DNA from: Allolobophora icterica
Taxonomy: Eukaryota; Annelida; Clitellata; Crassiclitellata; Lumbricidae
NCBI GenBank assembly: GCA_963556255.1
Contig: OY744610.1
Coordinates: 7,911,529 to 7,975,528 of the forward strand
Reading direction: 5' to 3'
Length of the DNA: 64,000 bases
In this document: piece by piece, positions 41,636 to 52,636 of the stretch
How the letters are laid out: every line of letters starts with the position of its first letter
How positions within the stretch are numbered: the stretch's first letter is position 1
Program-made: the position numbers and the translations under genes
Notes under the pieces: generated by a model
The model's database searches: none
Seen by the model: only the letters and a program-made list of their open reading frames with translations
Told to the model about the DNA's origin: nothing

Positions 41636-43985
41636 TATTGTATTGTATTCGGATATTTATAAAGCGCTTCTAGCGGGAGGGCCATTCAGAAGCGCTCCCA
41701 GTGCGAGAGACCCCGAGAGAAAAAGCAAGTTTTAAGAAACTTAAAAGAGGAAGAGACGTTACCTGAGAGAATAGAAGAACGAACATACGGAGGAAGCTCA
41801 TTCCAAAGAGCAGGGCCAATGGAGGCAAAAGACCTAGATTGAGCCAGAGAAGTCCTGACACGGGGAACGAGGAGGTCCAAGCGGTCAGATGAACGAAGAG
41901 GACGAAGAGAAGCAGCAGAGTGAGGGCGATGAATTAACACGATCACCGCCGAGTACGAGATATCTCGTACTTAATTTTCTTACCTATAGCGCCGAGTACG
42001 AGATAACTCGTACTAGTTTTATGTACATTCATATATGCATGTACATAGATATATGCATGTACATACATACATACATGTATGTACATACATACATGTATGT
42101 ACATACATACATGCATGTATGTACATACATACATATATACATACGCACGTACATACATACACACCTACATACATGCATACATATAGATTCATCCACACGT
42201 GCCTACCACATACATACATACATACATAATATTATACATGTCATACATACATGTATGCAAACCTACACATGTACGTACATACATACATACATACATACAT
42301 ACATGCATGTGCATCCAGATATGCATGTACATACATACATGTGTGTACATACTCACATACATACATACATACATGCATACATACATACATACATACATAC
42401 ATACATACATACATACATACATACATACATACATACATACATACATACATGCATATGCATACAAACATGCATGCATACTTGTATAGACACATACATATGT
42501 ATACATACATACATATATGTATACATACATACATACATGTATGTATGTATGTATGTATGTATGTGTGTGTGCAAACTGTGCATGTGTGTATGTATGTGTG
42601 TATGTATGTGTGTGTATGTGTGTATGTATGTGTGTATGTCGTATGTATGTATGTATGTATGTATGTATGTATGTATGTAGTATGTATGTATGTATATATG
42701 AATGTATGTATGTATGTATGTATGTACGTGTGTATGTATGTATGTACATGTGCATGTCGGTATGTATGTACATGTGTACGTGTGCATACATGTATGTATG
42801 TATATGTATGTATGTATGTGTGTATGTATATATGTATTTATGTACGTGCATATGTATGTATGTATGTATATATAGATGTATGTATGTATGTATGTGTATA
42901 TATATACCACTTTTTAAACTTTTTCCCACATTTCTGTGGCGTGGGGAGGAAAAATATGGCGGCGGTGAACGTGTTAAGTCACATAAATATTTTGGAGCGA
43001 AACCAAGTTGAGCCTTACACACAAGGATGAGGACCTTAAATTGGATGCGGGCAGAAAGCGGGAGCCAGTGGAGTTCTTCTGTCATAAAGGTGGTGATATG
43101 AGAGAATCGAGGAAGACGGGCAATTAATTTAGCAGCAGCATTGAGAACGGACTGAAGAGGAGCAAGACGGACTTTAGGAAGACCAATGAGGAGGGAATTG
43201 CAATAGTCAAGTCTAGAGCAGACAAATGCATGGACAATTGAAGTGAAAATTGGAGATGAGAGAGAGCGACGGATAGCTCTGAGGCGCCTTAGGTGAAAAT
43301 AGGAAGTGCGAGTGAGTTTGGAAACGTGTTCAGTAAAGGTGAGAGAATTGTCAAGGGTCACTCCTAGATCACGAACGCTAGACGAGAAAGTTAAAAGCGG
43401 AAACCTTTGAGACAGCACAGCAAAGTCGAGTTTTAGAAGTTGCTGAGGAGTGCCAAACCAGATATATTGGGTTTTGGACGAATTAAGGGAGAGGCGATTG
43501 CAAGACATCCAGGTATGAAGATCATGAGAAAGAGCTTCGATGCGCTGAGCAAGAAGAAGCTGAGAGGAAGGAGGCCCATGGACATAAGCCTGGACATCGT
43601 CAGCAAAGAGATGGCCTGAAGCCCCATGGATGGGGAGCAGAGATGGGATACCGGCCGTGTACAAAATAAAGAGGAGAGGGCCTAGAACAGAGCCCTGCGG
43701 AACACCCAGTTTGATAGGGACCCACAGAGTTCTAGATTCACCAGAGATAACCATCTGAGTGCGATCAGACAGGTATGACCGGAACCACTGGAGAGGGGGG
43801 CCCTTCAGACCGCAAGAGGTCTCAAGGCGCTGAAGAAGAATGGTGTGGTCAACCATGTCAAAGGCTGAGGAGACATCATATAGCGCCAGAAGAGTGAGTT
43901 CGGACCTATCAACAGCTGAATAAATTTCAGAAAGCAAAGTTTCAGTGGAGTGGTGAGCCCTAAAACCTGTGGGTAGCGTGTACTC
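41636..43985 (-). mobile_element. Antisense LINE (RT and C-terminal region), split by an insertion
   Basis: Minus strand from about 43940: LALYDVSSAFDMVDHTILLQ, GVPQGSVLGPLLFILY, HLFADDVQAY (catalytic box, about 43585-43615), SLNSSKTQYIWFG, ELHWLPLSARIQFKVLILV, then after the insertion RTSLAQSRSFASIGPALWNE (about 41770-41850) and a (TACAA)n tail at 41636. It is 5' truncated. The frame across the insertion point reads ...YLCDL + IHRPHS..., so the LINE was open when the inner element arrived. CR1/L2-like in a broad sense. Confidence 0.88.
41938..42973. mobile_element. TTAA-flanked MITE filled with ACAT/ATGT repeats
   Basis: Ends CACGATCACCGCCG and CGGCGGTGAACGTG are inverted with one mismatch, and TTAA flanks both sides (41934-41937, 42974-42977), as for piggyBac-type elements. 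'CGCCGAGTACGAGAT' occurs twice near the left end. The interior (about 42020-42900) is (ACAT)n-rich on the left and (ATGT)n-rich on the right, switching at about 42540, so it could form one long imperfect hairpin. Long Tyr/Ile/His/Thr or Met/Tyr/Val/Cys frames are repeat artefacts. Confidence 0.85.
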
Positions 43986-44245
43986 ACAAAGGTGCTACCG
44001 TACGTACGGTACGTACGTTATTTTTTTCTATAACGTACGTACGGTACGCGTACGTTATTATGCCGTACGTTACCGTACGTTCGTATCATGACGAAAATAA
44101 AATACATAATATTATGAACAAGAAAAGTCAATAATAGTTGGTGATTGACGGTCGAAAAATTTTTAACCAGCTGTTCAATAATTTCTACTTTCAAACTTTT
44201 AAATTCCAAATTGCTAATATTCTGTCTAGTGTATAATATGAAGAT

Positions 44246-44957
44246 AATTGAAGGGCTTGCCTCAATAACCAGGTATGTCGACATACCTGGTTTATGTGAA
44301 AAAGTATGTCAGCGTGCTTGGAATATTGTATTCTATATACCCTGCAAATTTGGCGCAAATCTGATTATTTTTGAATTGGCTTTTGGATAAAACAGTTTGT
44401 CGACATATGGTATTTAGCAGCCGGTAGCATTACTCCAATGCAATAACCCGGTATGATAACAAAAATTGTCGTTTTTTCTTGTAATCTTGGTAATAAAACA
44501 GGTGCATTAATCAGGTTGTTTGACATACCCGGTTATTGTCTCTTATTTACTCTACAATTCACTGATTTTGCGTTATTTTTTTCTTACTGTAATGTGGCTA
44601 TGATGACTTACCTTCTAATTGCACGATTATTTTGTACTGTGTGCTAGTCACCATTTGGTGCAAGAATAAGGTATGTCGATTAACAGCAGACGATTTTTGC
44701 TTCATACTGGGTTATTGAGTGTCAATAACCAGGTATGAAGCAAAATGTCGTGAAAAAAACATTAATATTATCTTTTGCATTGCTTTATGTAACAATTTCG
44801 TGAAAGACAGCAATAACTCACATGGTGCTTCAAACAGCTTATCGATATCTCGTAAAATGGCTTAGATACAGCAGTTTGAAGTGTCAAATCTTTGAAGCCA
44901 TTTTCCCAAAACTCAAAAAATCCGACATACCTGGTTATTGCTGCAAGCCCTTCAATT
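44246..44957. mobile_element. Possible MITE with internal CAATAACCAGGTATG repeats
   Basis: Ends AATTGAAGGGCTTGC and GCAAGCCCTTCAATT are perfect inverted repeats of 15 bp, continuing as CAATAACCAGGTATGTCG. Inside, CAATAACC(A/C)GGTATG occurs about seven times in both directions, including a 22-bp perfect palindrome at 44269-44290 and an imperfect 43-bp one near 44698-44740. No clear target duplication. Confidence 0.65.
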
Positions 44958-45310
44958 GAGATTTTACGGCACACTTTATAGGATGGTCAGTGGTAATTTA
45001 TATCGGTAGGCCTAATACTAAATTTCGGTACTGTTCGTAATTAACTAGGCCTGCGTACGGGGAGATTAATATTATAGAGCTAAACTGATCATTTTTGACG
45101 TACGCGTACGTTATAAGACTGTAGTTACAGTGAGGTTCTTTGTGAATGATCAGATAAACTTGTGGCATTTTTAACGTACGCGTACGGTACGCGTACGTTA
45201 TTTTTTTCGATAACGTACGTATACAGTACGCGTACGTTATTCCGGTGAGTAACGTACGGTCGCACTACGGTACTCACCTCTAATTTTACCAATACAACCC
45301 TGCCGACGAC

Positions 45311-45653
45311 CAAGAGGCAATGGAAATTAGGGAATGAAGAAAATCAAGAAACATAATTTTGGCCCAGTCTTAAGCAGAAATGAACTAATTGAGTTGATAT
45401 GCAGAGGAGAGAATACCGCTGAGCGTCATAAAGAGAAGGAAATCAACTAAATTAGACACAACAGTTGCGCTCAGTGCAAAGTGGAAAGAAAAGAAGGGAA
45501 GATTTTACATACATGTGGATCGAAAATTTGTCATGACTGAATGATGGATGTGTAATGAATAGGCTATGGGCTAAGTGACGGTTTTCATGAAATTTTATAT
45601 TACTAAGCTTATGAAGCGTTTATCAATAATAATATTCATGTTTTTGTTTTTAC
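45311..45653 (+). other. 5' flank of the glycosyltransferase-like gene
   Basis: No transposon terminus. 45400-45540 has a short Cys-containing frame (CAQCKVERKEGKILHTC) faintly like the piggyBac C-terminal domain, too weak to call. Confidence 0.35.
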
Positions 45654-46817
45654 TTGAAAGACGAGACCCAGATGGAAAATTCAAAGATAAAGATTATTTT
45701 TTGTCTGATGATTTCGACGACTGCAATCTCCATATACGTCTTGAATATGTATATGCCTTCGAAGTCTTCCGTAACAAAAGATTTTCAGAGTCAGGTGCTA
45801 AAAAGAATATCTTCTTATCGCACAAAGAACTATCGTGTACGAGTAATCGAACTGACTTCAGGAGACAGCGTCACCACATGGAAGAATGATGTAACTGTTG
45901 AGGGTAGAATAAATGCCTCAAGAAATTATGCAGTGTTTTCTGCAACTACGGACACCAATTCACAGAACTACATGTTTTATTTGCCGCTTACCACACTTGC
46001 TTGGAAGAAGATAGGATTGAATAGCGTCATTTTGGTAGTTGGCTCTTCGAAGAAATCTATCTCTGATCCTTTAATTCGTTACATCCTTTCAAGATGCCTT
46101 CAACTTGATGCAGTTGTCATACACATTTATTCACCGGCAGCAAATGCAGTAACCATCAGTCAGGTCGGAAGAATATTTGCCGCGAATATACTAAGTGCAG
46201 CGTTTGCTGATGTAGATATGGTTTACCTACTAACGTCAGATGCTGATCTGTGGCCGATTAATCCGGATGTTTATCGGTTGCGTTCAGATATGGCAGTGCT
46301 CTCCTTGAACTCCGACTGTTGTGGGTCATTCTTACATAGCGGTCACAATTATAAGATGCTACCAATGTCCAATATTGGAATGCGTGTCATGACTTGGAAC
46401 AAAATCACAGAGCAGGACTCCTTCATGCCTACATCAAGTCAAGAAATCCTCAATTTTTTATTCGGAGAATTTGGTCAAGTAGCTCTGCAGCCTGCCGTTA
46501 AAGGTGAAAACAAAGGATGGTACCTTGACCAAATGACGATAAGTATCATGATGAAGAACTGGACGGAACAATATGGAAGCAGTAATGTGACGTACATTCC
46601 AAGAACAACAGCAGTTGACAGAATAGATCGCAGTCATTGGAATGGAGATAGTCCTCTTGATGGCATGATCGACGCACACATGCCACTACAGCCATTTTCT
46701 CCGGACATTTGGAAAGGAATAATTCCGTTGTTGAAGTCCATGTATGGCCATAACAGTGAACGATACAACTGGTCGCTAGAATACTTTGAAGGCTACAATA
46801 AACACAGTCCGCACTAA
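45654..46817 (+). CDS. Type II membrane, glycosyltransferase-like protein (387 aa, single exon)
   Basis: An uninterrupted 387-residue frame. Residues about 12-33 (IKIIFCLMISTTAISIYVLN) form one hydrophobic segment after a short charged N-terminus, the layout of a Golgi type II enzyme. A DxD motif (SDADLWPI, D196/D198) follows two hydrophobic beta-like stretches (SVILVVG, AVVIHIY), as in GT-A fold glycosyltransferases, where DxD binds the metal and nucleotide sugar. N-glycosylation sequons at NAS, NWT, NVT and NWS. The C-terminal half has RIDRSHW and a final WSLEYFEGY. I do not recognise a named family; donor and acceptor are unknown. No intron and no homologous pseudo-copy in the window. A second Met at residue 7 is an alternative start. 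Retroposed origin is possible, but no poly-A tail or duplication is seen. Confidence 0.75.
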   Translation: MKDETQMENSKIKIIFCLMISTTAISIYVLNMYMPSKSSVTKDFQSQVLKRISSYRTKNYRVRVIELTSGDSVTTWKNDVTVEGRINASRNYAVFSATTDTNSQNYMFYLPLTTLAWKKIGLNSVILVVGSSKKSISDPLIRYILSRCLQLDAVVIHIYSPAANAVTISQVGRIFAANILSAAFADVDMVYLLTSDADLWPINPDVYRLRSDMAVLSLNSDCCGSFLHSGHNYKMLPMSNIGMRVMTWNKITEQDSFMPTSSQEILNFLFGEFGQVALQPAVKGENKGWYLDQMTISIMMKNWTEQYGSSNVTYIPRTTAVDRIDRSHWNGDSPLDGMIDAHMPLQPFSPDIWKGIIPLLKSMYGHNSERYNWSLEYFEGYNKHSPH

Positions 46818-47048
46818 ATTTATGCTTAATAATAAATGACAAACCCTAGTATGGACAAATAATAGAAATAAGACAGTAAGACAGTAATACTGCAACACTT
46901 TTCTTGCTGAGGCAAACAGTAATGCACCAACATTTAAATTATGGGGTTGTTTTAAATAATTGTGGCATTTCCTGATTTGTCGTGAACTTCAATTATCGTG
47001 AACCCGCGTTCTGCGGGAAGGACTTTTAAGATGAATAACCTGTCTGGT
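46818..47048 (+). other. 3' flank of the glycosyltransferase-like gene
   Basis: Contains TTAATAATAAAT shortly after the stop (about 46825-46836), which could act as an AATAAA-like polyadenylation signal. Nothing else seen. Confidence 0.3.
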
Positions 47049-47056
47049 GTAGAGGT

Positions 47057-47194
47057 CATAGGCGTAGACTCTGGGAGAAGGGAGCCGGGGCACGTGCCCC
47101 CTTCCAATAATTAAGATGGACTGTACACTCAATGTAACAAGTGTAGAATGAATAACCAAATGCCCCCAATATTTTGGACAAGTTTACGCCAGTG
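47057..47194. mobile_element. hAT-type MITE, 138 bp
   Basis: Ends CATAGGCGTAGAC and GTTTACGCCAGTG, flanked by an exact 8-bp duplication GTAGAGGT (47049-47056, 47195-47202). Termini related to 30388-30630. Confidence 0.85.
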
Positions 47195-47202
47195 GTAGAG
47201 GT

Positions 47203-48203
47203 GTTATAATTATACGTATTTAGGTATTTTTGAATAATATACATGAAGCACCAACATAAATTAATATCTCAACAAATAGATAGGCCCTACTTTCGTGCAA
47301 TTTATGCTATCGGTTGGAGTAGCCTAAATGAAATGCCTGTGTCCTTGACATTCGAGGTTGTCCATTAATCGAACTTGAAGTCGTTTTGAAGCGCAGAGAC
47401 ACCAAAAAACAAGATACAGTATTTTTTATTTTAATCCGTTTCATTTTAATCAAACTTAATCAATAGTTGATCACAGCAGGAATGACTCTAGTACAAATCG
47501 GTCTACTTTTATCGCCAAAATTACGACTTACACAGCCACATATCTATAAAGTTTTATCGTTACCAATAAATATAAACATTTTCAACACAAACATTCAAAA
47601 ATACACAACAAAGGCTCAATCGCTGCCCAAACACTATATGAAATTCTTCTCGACTGCCTTATATATGTTCGTAATGTCCTCGTCAGCAGACGAGCCCAGA
47701 CATGAATAGAGGCCTATAAATTATCGCCGTACGTAAGACAATCGTTTCGCTAACGCTTAAATATTATCTAACGCTTCGCACTCCTCGGCAATCACATGTA
47801 GACGGCATCAGGCAATACTTCGATGACGTCACCAGGCCTCAGCGCCAACGTTATACCCGCCAATCACAGACGGGCGACAATGACATGCTCAAGCGATTCA
47901 AAACCGATGATTCATCGATATTACGTTTTTTAAAAACAAATCCACAGCAAAAGCACTTTTCCTTATCATTCCGAAGCATCTATATAAAACTTGCTGACTT
48001 TAATCGGAAACTTCCGCTGTCAAGCCCCATAGCTACCTGAAGTAAAAAATAACCTCAGATTTTATGTGATCTTTTGTCGAGCACACAAAAATGAGGTCTG
48101 CCTGAAAATTACATTTAAAAGAGCGAAATAAATTTCAGTGATGTGCCACGGCATTCATTTTTCCTTCCGATATCTCAATCAGAGGCGCGTTTCCGTATAG
48201 GTG
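47203..48203. other. Spacer, nothing recognised
   Basis: No gene-like frame or RNA. 47700-48060 is less AT-rich than its neighbours, with 'gcgacaatgacatgctc', but no known motif. Confidence 0.35.
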
Positions 48204-48211
48204 CTCTAGGC

Positions 48212-48242
48212 CATAGATATATAAACCCTGGATGGTGCATGC
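48212..48242 (+). repeat. P-type element left TIR (31 bp)
   Basis: Identical over 31 bp to the reverse complement of 55538-55568. Immediately preceded by target duplication CTCTAGGC. Confidence 0.95.
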
Positions 48243-48421
48243 CAGCTAACTCGCACGCTAAATCTAAACTTCTTGCGATGGCAACACCTCTCTATGGTAA
48301 ATGACGTCATCCGGGGCAGAAAGCTGTGCTTGATACGAAATCGTGTGCGATCGATGGCAAATCTTCACATTGTTTTTATAATTAAACCGAGTCGATTAAT
48401 TGAAATAAAAATTTATCGAAG

Positions 48422-51400
48422 ATGACTAAATCATGTGCTGCTTATGGGTGCACAGCAAGGCGTGTAACTGGAGGATTACGCACGTTTCACTCGTTAGTAA
48501 TGACTAATATTTGTAAACATAATAGCCTATACGCTAGATCTTACCCGACCAGTTCGTTGAAAAATGAGAAGAACCGAGGCCATACAATCGCTACAGAAAA
48601 TGTGTTGATTTACATTTTAGGCGATTTCTTAATATTCCATTCAAATGTGGACAACGTAATATGAACTGTGTTGTTGATGCACATACGGCTATGTTGGCGT
48701 ATTATAATGCCCATGGAAATTCGGTGATTTTACTTGGCACGTTTTCACCATGAAGATATACGTTGTATTGTATTGTATTAAAACATTTATAAAGCGCCAA
48801 CTGAGGCAAAAGATCGGGACTGCACAATAGCTGTTCTAGTATGAGGAACTGAAAGATTAAGTCTGTTCGTGTAGCGAAGTGGACGATGCGAGTAGACAGA
48901 AAGAGGCCGGTGAATTACATCAACAATAATTGGGAAGCGAGACCCCACTGTGTCTTGGCCACTAGAATGAGGATTTTGAACTTAATACGTGCATGGTTAA
49001 CAATAATTGCTTAGGCCAAATTTCAAATCACCGTATGTCGCCATTAGGGCTTCCTCAAACTCCCGGGAGTATTAAGACAAAATCTGATCTATATGCCGAA
49101 CTCAACAAAACCTCACCTCTCGCTACCTCTCCACACGTCTTTCAATCAAAACTGAAAACACTGCTCTTTCACAAATCCTATTCCGATTCCTCCTTTTCCC
49201 CTTGCCTCCCGTGCCATTTCAACTGTAAAAACCACCCACCTTAGCCATCCGACTGTCTGCTTGATTGACCCCTTTGGATCTTGACCTGGAACCAATTTCA
49301 CCCCCACCCACCGCCTATCGATTATGATTTGACTAAGCGGCTGTGAATGAGCTGGTTTACCGCGACTTCGCTGTAGAGATTTTGAGATTACGATTATAAG
49401 TCAACGTTCTCCATGCAAGCATCACAAGAGCAAAAAACTTACCATTTGTTGTGTTTTTCTTAGATTTCCAAAAAATGCTGGTCTGTGTGAAAAATGGATA
49501 ATAGCAACTAAGCGAAAGAATTTCAAACCAACTTCGGGGAGTTACATCTGTTCGGATCATTTTGTTGAGGAGGCATTTGATAAAAGCAAAACTTCTGGAT
49601 TTTGCTCTAGGCGGTATTTAAAATCAGATGCTGTTCCTAGTGTCTTTGCATTTCCGGATCACTTGGCACCGAAGAAAGTGAATCGAAAGGTTCAACAGTC
49701 CACAGATGATGTTGAATATACAAAGACCTCTGATCAGATCAATGTGAACAGCAGAGGTACCTCAAGATCACTGAAATGTAAACAAGCTCCTACAATTCGA
49801 TATGTTGGTGACTGTGCTGACAAAGACACTGACAGTTTGACAGACGTTAAGAAAAAGTTGCGGTTTGTTTTACATGCTTACCAGTTGCAGCGAAAGCGTG
49901 TGAAAGGGCTCATGCAACAGTGTCGACGTATGAAAAAGCGTTATATATCCCTGAAAAACATTTTGGAAGAACTTCAAGATAAAAAATTAATAAATGAGCA
50001 AGCGTCAACAAATCTGGAAAACATCGGTGCAGAAGTGAAAGATCTAATTCAGCGTCAAATGAAAGGGAAGAACAAAGTCAAGTACCCACCATCGTTGCGT
50101 ACATTTGCCCTCACTTTGCATTTCTATTCAGCAAAGGCTTACGAGTATGTCAGAAAAACATTCAACACGTGTCTTCCTCACCCAAACACTCTGAGACGGT
50201 GGTACAGCAGTGTAAATGGACAACCTGGATTTACAGATGAGGCGTTGAAAATGCTCACTTCAAAATGCCAGCAACAGGAAAATCAGGAAATTATCTGCGC
50301 GCTCATGATGGACGAAATGTCAATACGGAAGCAGGTTGAATGGGATGGTAACAGATCTTATGGGTTTGTTAATTACGGTACCGGTTTTGACGATGACAGT
50401 GTTGGAGTTGCGAAGGAAGCGTTTGTTCTGATGCTGGTGGCTGTCAATGGACACTGGAAATTACCAGTAGGGTATTTTTTAACTGATGGCCTGGACGCAA
50501 AGGAGAAAGCGAACATTATTACAGAGTGTTTGATCAAAATTTACGCAACAGGAGTTAGAGTGGTTTCCCTCACATTTGATGGCGCCTCGGCAAATCTGTC
50601 AATGTTAAAAATTTTGGGGGCAGACCTGTCGAATGTCCATAATTTGAAAACTTGGTTCCCTCATCCAAGCAATGGTCATCCAGTTTTTGTTTTACTGGAT
50701 GCATGTCACATGTTGAAATTGATCAGGAATTGTTTTGGAGAGAAGAAAGTATTTGTAGATTGTAACAATGGTACTGTAAATTATAACTTTATTGAAAAAT
50801 TGTTTGACCTCCAGACCAAAGAAAGACTGCATGCCGGAAACAAGTTAAAAAAGCATCATATGGAATGGCAGCGACAAAAAATGAAAGTGAAGTTAGCTGC
50901 TCAGTTGCTCAGCAGAAGTGTTGCAGATGCTCTTGAATTTTGTTCGGACCAACTTAACCTACGAAACTTTCAAGGCTGTCAGGCTACAGCAATTTTCATT
51001 AAGATTATCGATCAGTGTTTTGATATTCTTAATAGCCGAAATTTTCTAGGCAAAGATTTCAAGCAACCCATATCAATCAGAAACCTTGAAAAGATCTCTC
51101 AATTTGTTGACCTAGCTTCCTTGTATCTTTTGAATTTGAAAGATAGCAGTGGAAAATTTATGCATGAGACGAATAGGAAGACCGGCTTTATTGGATTTGT
51201 GATCTGCTTACAAAGTGTGGTTCAATTAAGCAGAATGCTTCTTGATCCCGGCAACAGTCATTTCAAATTTTTATTGACTTACAAGCTTAGTCAGGATCAC
51301 ATCGAAATGTTCTTTAGTGCAATCCGGAGTCAAGGTGGCTATAACAATAATCCGACAGCTCGTCAATTCATGTCAACATACAAGCGACTGGTTGTTCACC

Positions 51401-52098
51401 ATGCACTCAGAAACATTAAATCTGGCAACTGTCTGGCCCAAGACACAACAGGCATTCTATCTATTTCAAGCTCACCAGTTATAATCAACCAGTTAGAATG
51501 GCGAATGAAAAACGACGATTTTACAACTGCCTCAGAAGCAAACACAGGAACAGAACACTGCGACAAGTCGGACATGTTGCACATGTCCCCAACGCAATTG
51601 TCTGAATACTCTGACGAAGTTGTGAAGTACATTGGGGGTTTTGTCGCAAGGAAAGTTCGGCGACTCATCCATTGTACAGCCTGCAGTAATGCAGTATCTG
51701 ATGACAAATCGTCATGTTTGCTAGTGGATAAGAAGAGTCGTGGTCATCTGTTAAGGCCATCTGCAGATGTAATCTTAATCTGCAGGATAACAGAAAAATT
51801 CATACGACAAGGAGTGTCTGGAGGATTTAAGTTCCTTAAGGACTTCATGAAGAAAGTGCCAGCAATGAAATTAGCAATTAGAAAACATCTGGCAGGAAAA
51901 CAACTATTCATTGGTCTGAAGTCACACATTGAAGATTTGCCTGTGGAGGACAATCATATGATCTTGTTGATTAATTTGATTATTGACTCTTATGTTGATG
52001 TCCGGGTTCACCATATCAGTGGTGCAGAAACAATTCGACTCCAAGGAACCCGAGTTCGAAACACTTTGACAAAACTGATTCTTTTTAAGAATCAGTAG
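48422..52098 (+). CDS. P-element/THAP9-like transposase (~901 aa, two exons)
   Basis: Exon 1 (48422-48492) encodes the start of a THAP zinc finger (MTKSCAAYGC...TFH). Exon 2 (49464-52098, acceptor ttcttag, donor gttagt) completes it: FPKNAGLCEKW, YICSDHF and DAVPSVF, so the C2CH ligands and the AVPxxF motif are present. Then come a Leu/Lys-rich coiled coil (about residues 155-210), and an RNase H-like catalytic core with the three acidic residues in family context: MMDEMSI (D307), LTFDGASANL (D396) and QDHIEMFFSAIRSQGGYNNN (E638). The region between the last two matches the GTP-binding insertion position of P. Length agrees with human THAP9 (about 900 aa). No stop or frameshift. It cuts and pastes its own element at 31-bp TIRs; present activity is inference from intactness. 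Confidence 0.92.
48493..49463 (+). other. Transposase intron holding two LINE fragments
   Basis: The intron splits the THAP domain. It contains an antisense LINE 3' end with (TTGTA)n (48764-48985) and a sense LINE 3' fragment (about 49030-49402) ending 'gagattacgattataag', which encodes SPLATSPHVFQSKLKTLLFH. Both splice sites survive; whether splicing is still efficient is unknown. Confidence 0.7.
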
Positions 52099-52636
52099 GT
52101 GACCTAAAGCCATAAGTGTACTTTCAGTTTTGTGTGTACACTTTTAAATGAAAAATAACCATCTACATTATTCAAGGAAATATTGTCAGGTTGTACGGGT
52201 TTTGCGAGAAAACATGTGTAAAAAATATAGTCGTTAAATTTGTATTTGTACATGAACTCATCAGTACGCATAAATAACTTGTTAGTACAGATCTTTAAGT
52301 AGGACTAAAATTATTATTAACAGCTATAGGCATGCCAAGGTTACAGTGTACAGAAATTTGGCGATCACTTAACATTTAGGGGTTTACAGCTTAAGCGGTG
52401 CACATGCTATCTTTGTTTTAAGATGAGTTACTGACTTCTTTGTGACTCATGATAATTGTGTGACTGATGTGTACATATCAGCACTGGATGCAAAGAATGT
52501 GTTTGATCGAGTAAATTTTATGAAATTGTTTGAACTACTTATTAACAAAAGATTACCAGTTTGCAAGATTGGTTAAACTTGTTGTTGACTGTACAGTACG
52601 ACCTCAGTGATAAAATGGAGCAATACTCTTGTCAAA

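Larger units (their letters stand above)
41457..45302. mobile_element. hAT-type element, 3.8 kb, loaded with nested insertions
   Basis: Left end CAGGGCTGTAGTCGAGGGTA, right end (reverse) CAGGGTTGTATTGGTAAAAT, flanked by an exact 8-bp duplication CCGACGAC (41449-41456, 45303-45310). Both ends match the short copy at 4543-4856. Its own sequence is limited to roughly 41457-41635 and parts of 43986-45302. The rest is nested: a LINE (41636-43985) and a possible second element (44246-44957). Tracts near the right end (43998-44075, 45160-45260) are rich in overlapping GTACG palindromes. No transposase seen. Confidence 0.85.

Noticed and set aside
41889..43030. Long frames rich in Tyr-Ile-His-Thr or Met-Tyr-Val-Cys
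   Set aside because: Artefacts of the ACAT/ATGT repeat inside the MITE at 41938-42973. The 582-codon minus-strand frame is a real LINE part only above about 42978.
45400..45545. Possible piggyBac C-terminal Cys-rich remnant (CAQCKVERKEGKILHTC)
   Set aside because: Too short, missing most Cys/His positions, and no other piggyBac part next to it.
45575..45889. Second open frame overlapping the glycosyltransferase-like gene
   Set aside because: It overlaps the 387-aa frame in another phase, has no motif, and ends where the longer frame continues.
49663..49665. Start of the P-type transposase at this codon
   Set aside because: The codon is TTG, and the frame is open upstream to a splice acceptor at 49463 that completes the THAP domain with the exon at 48422.
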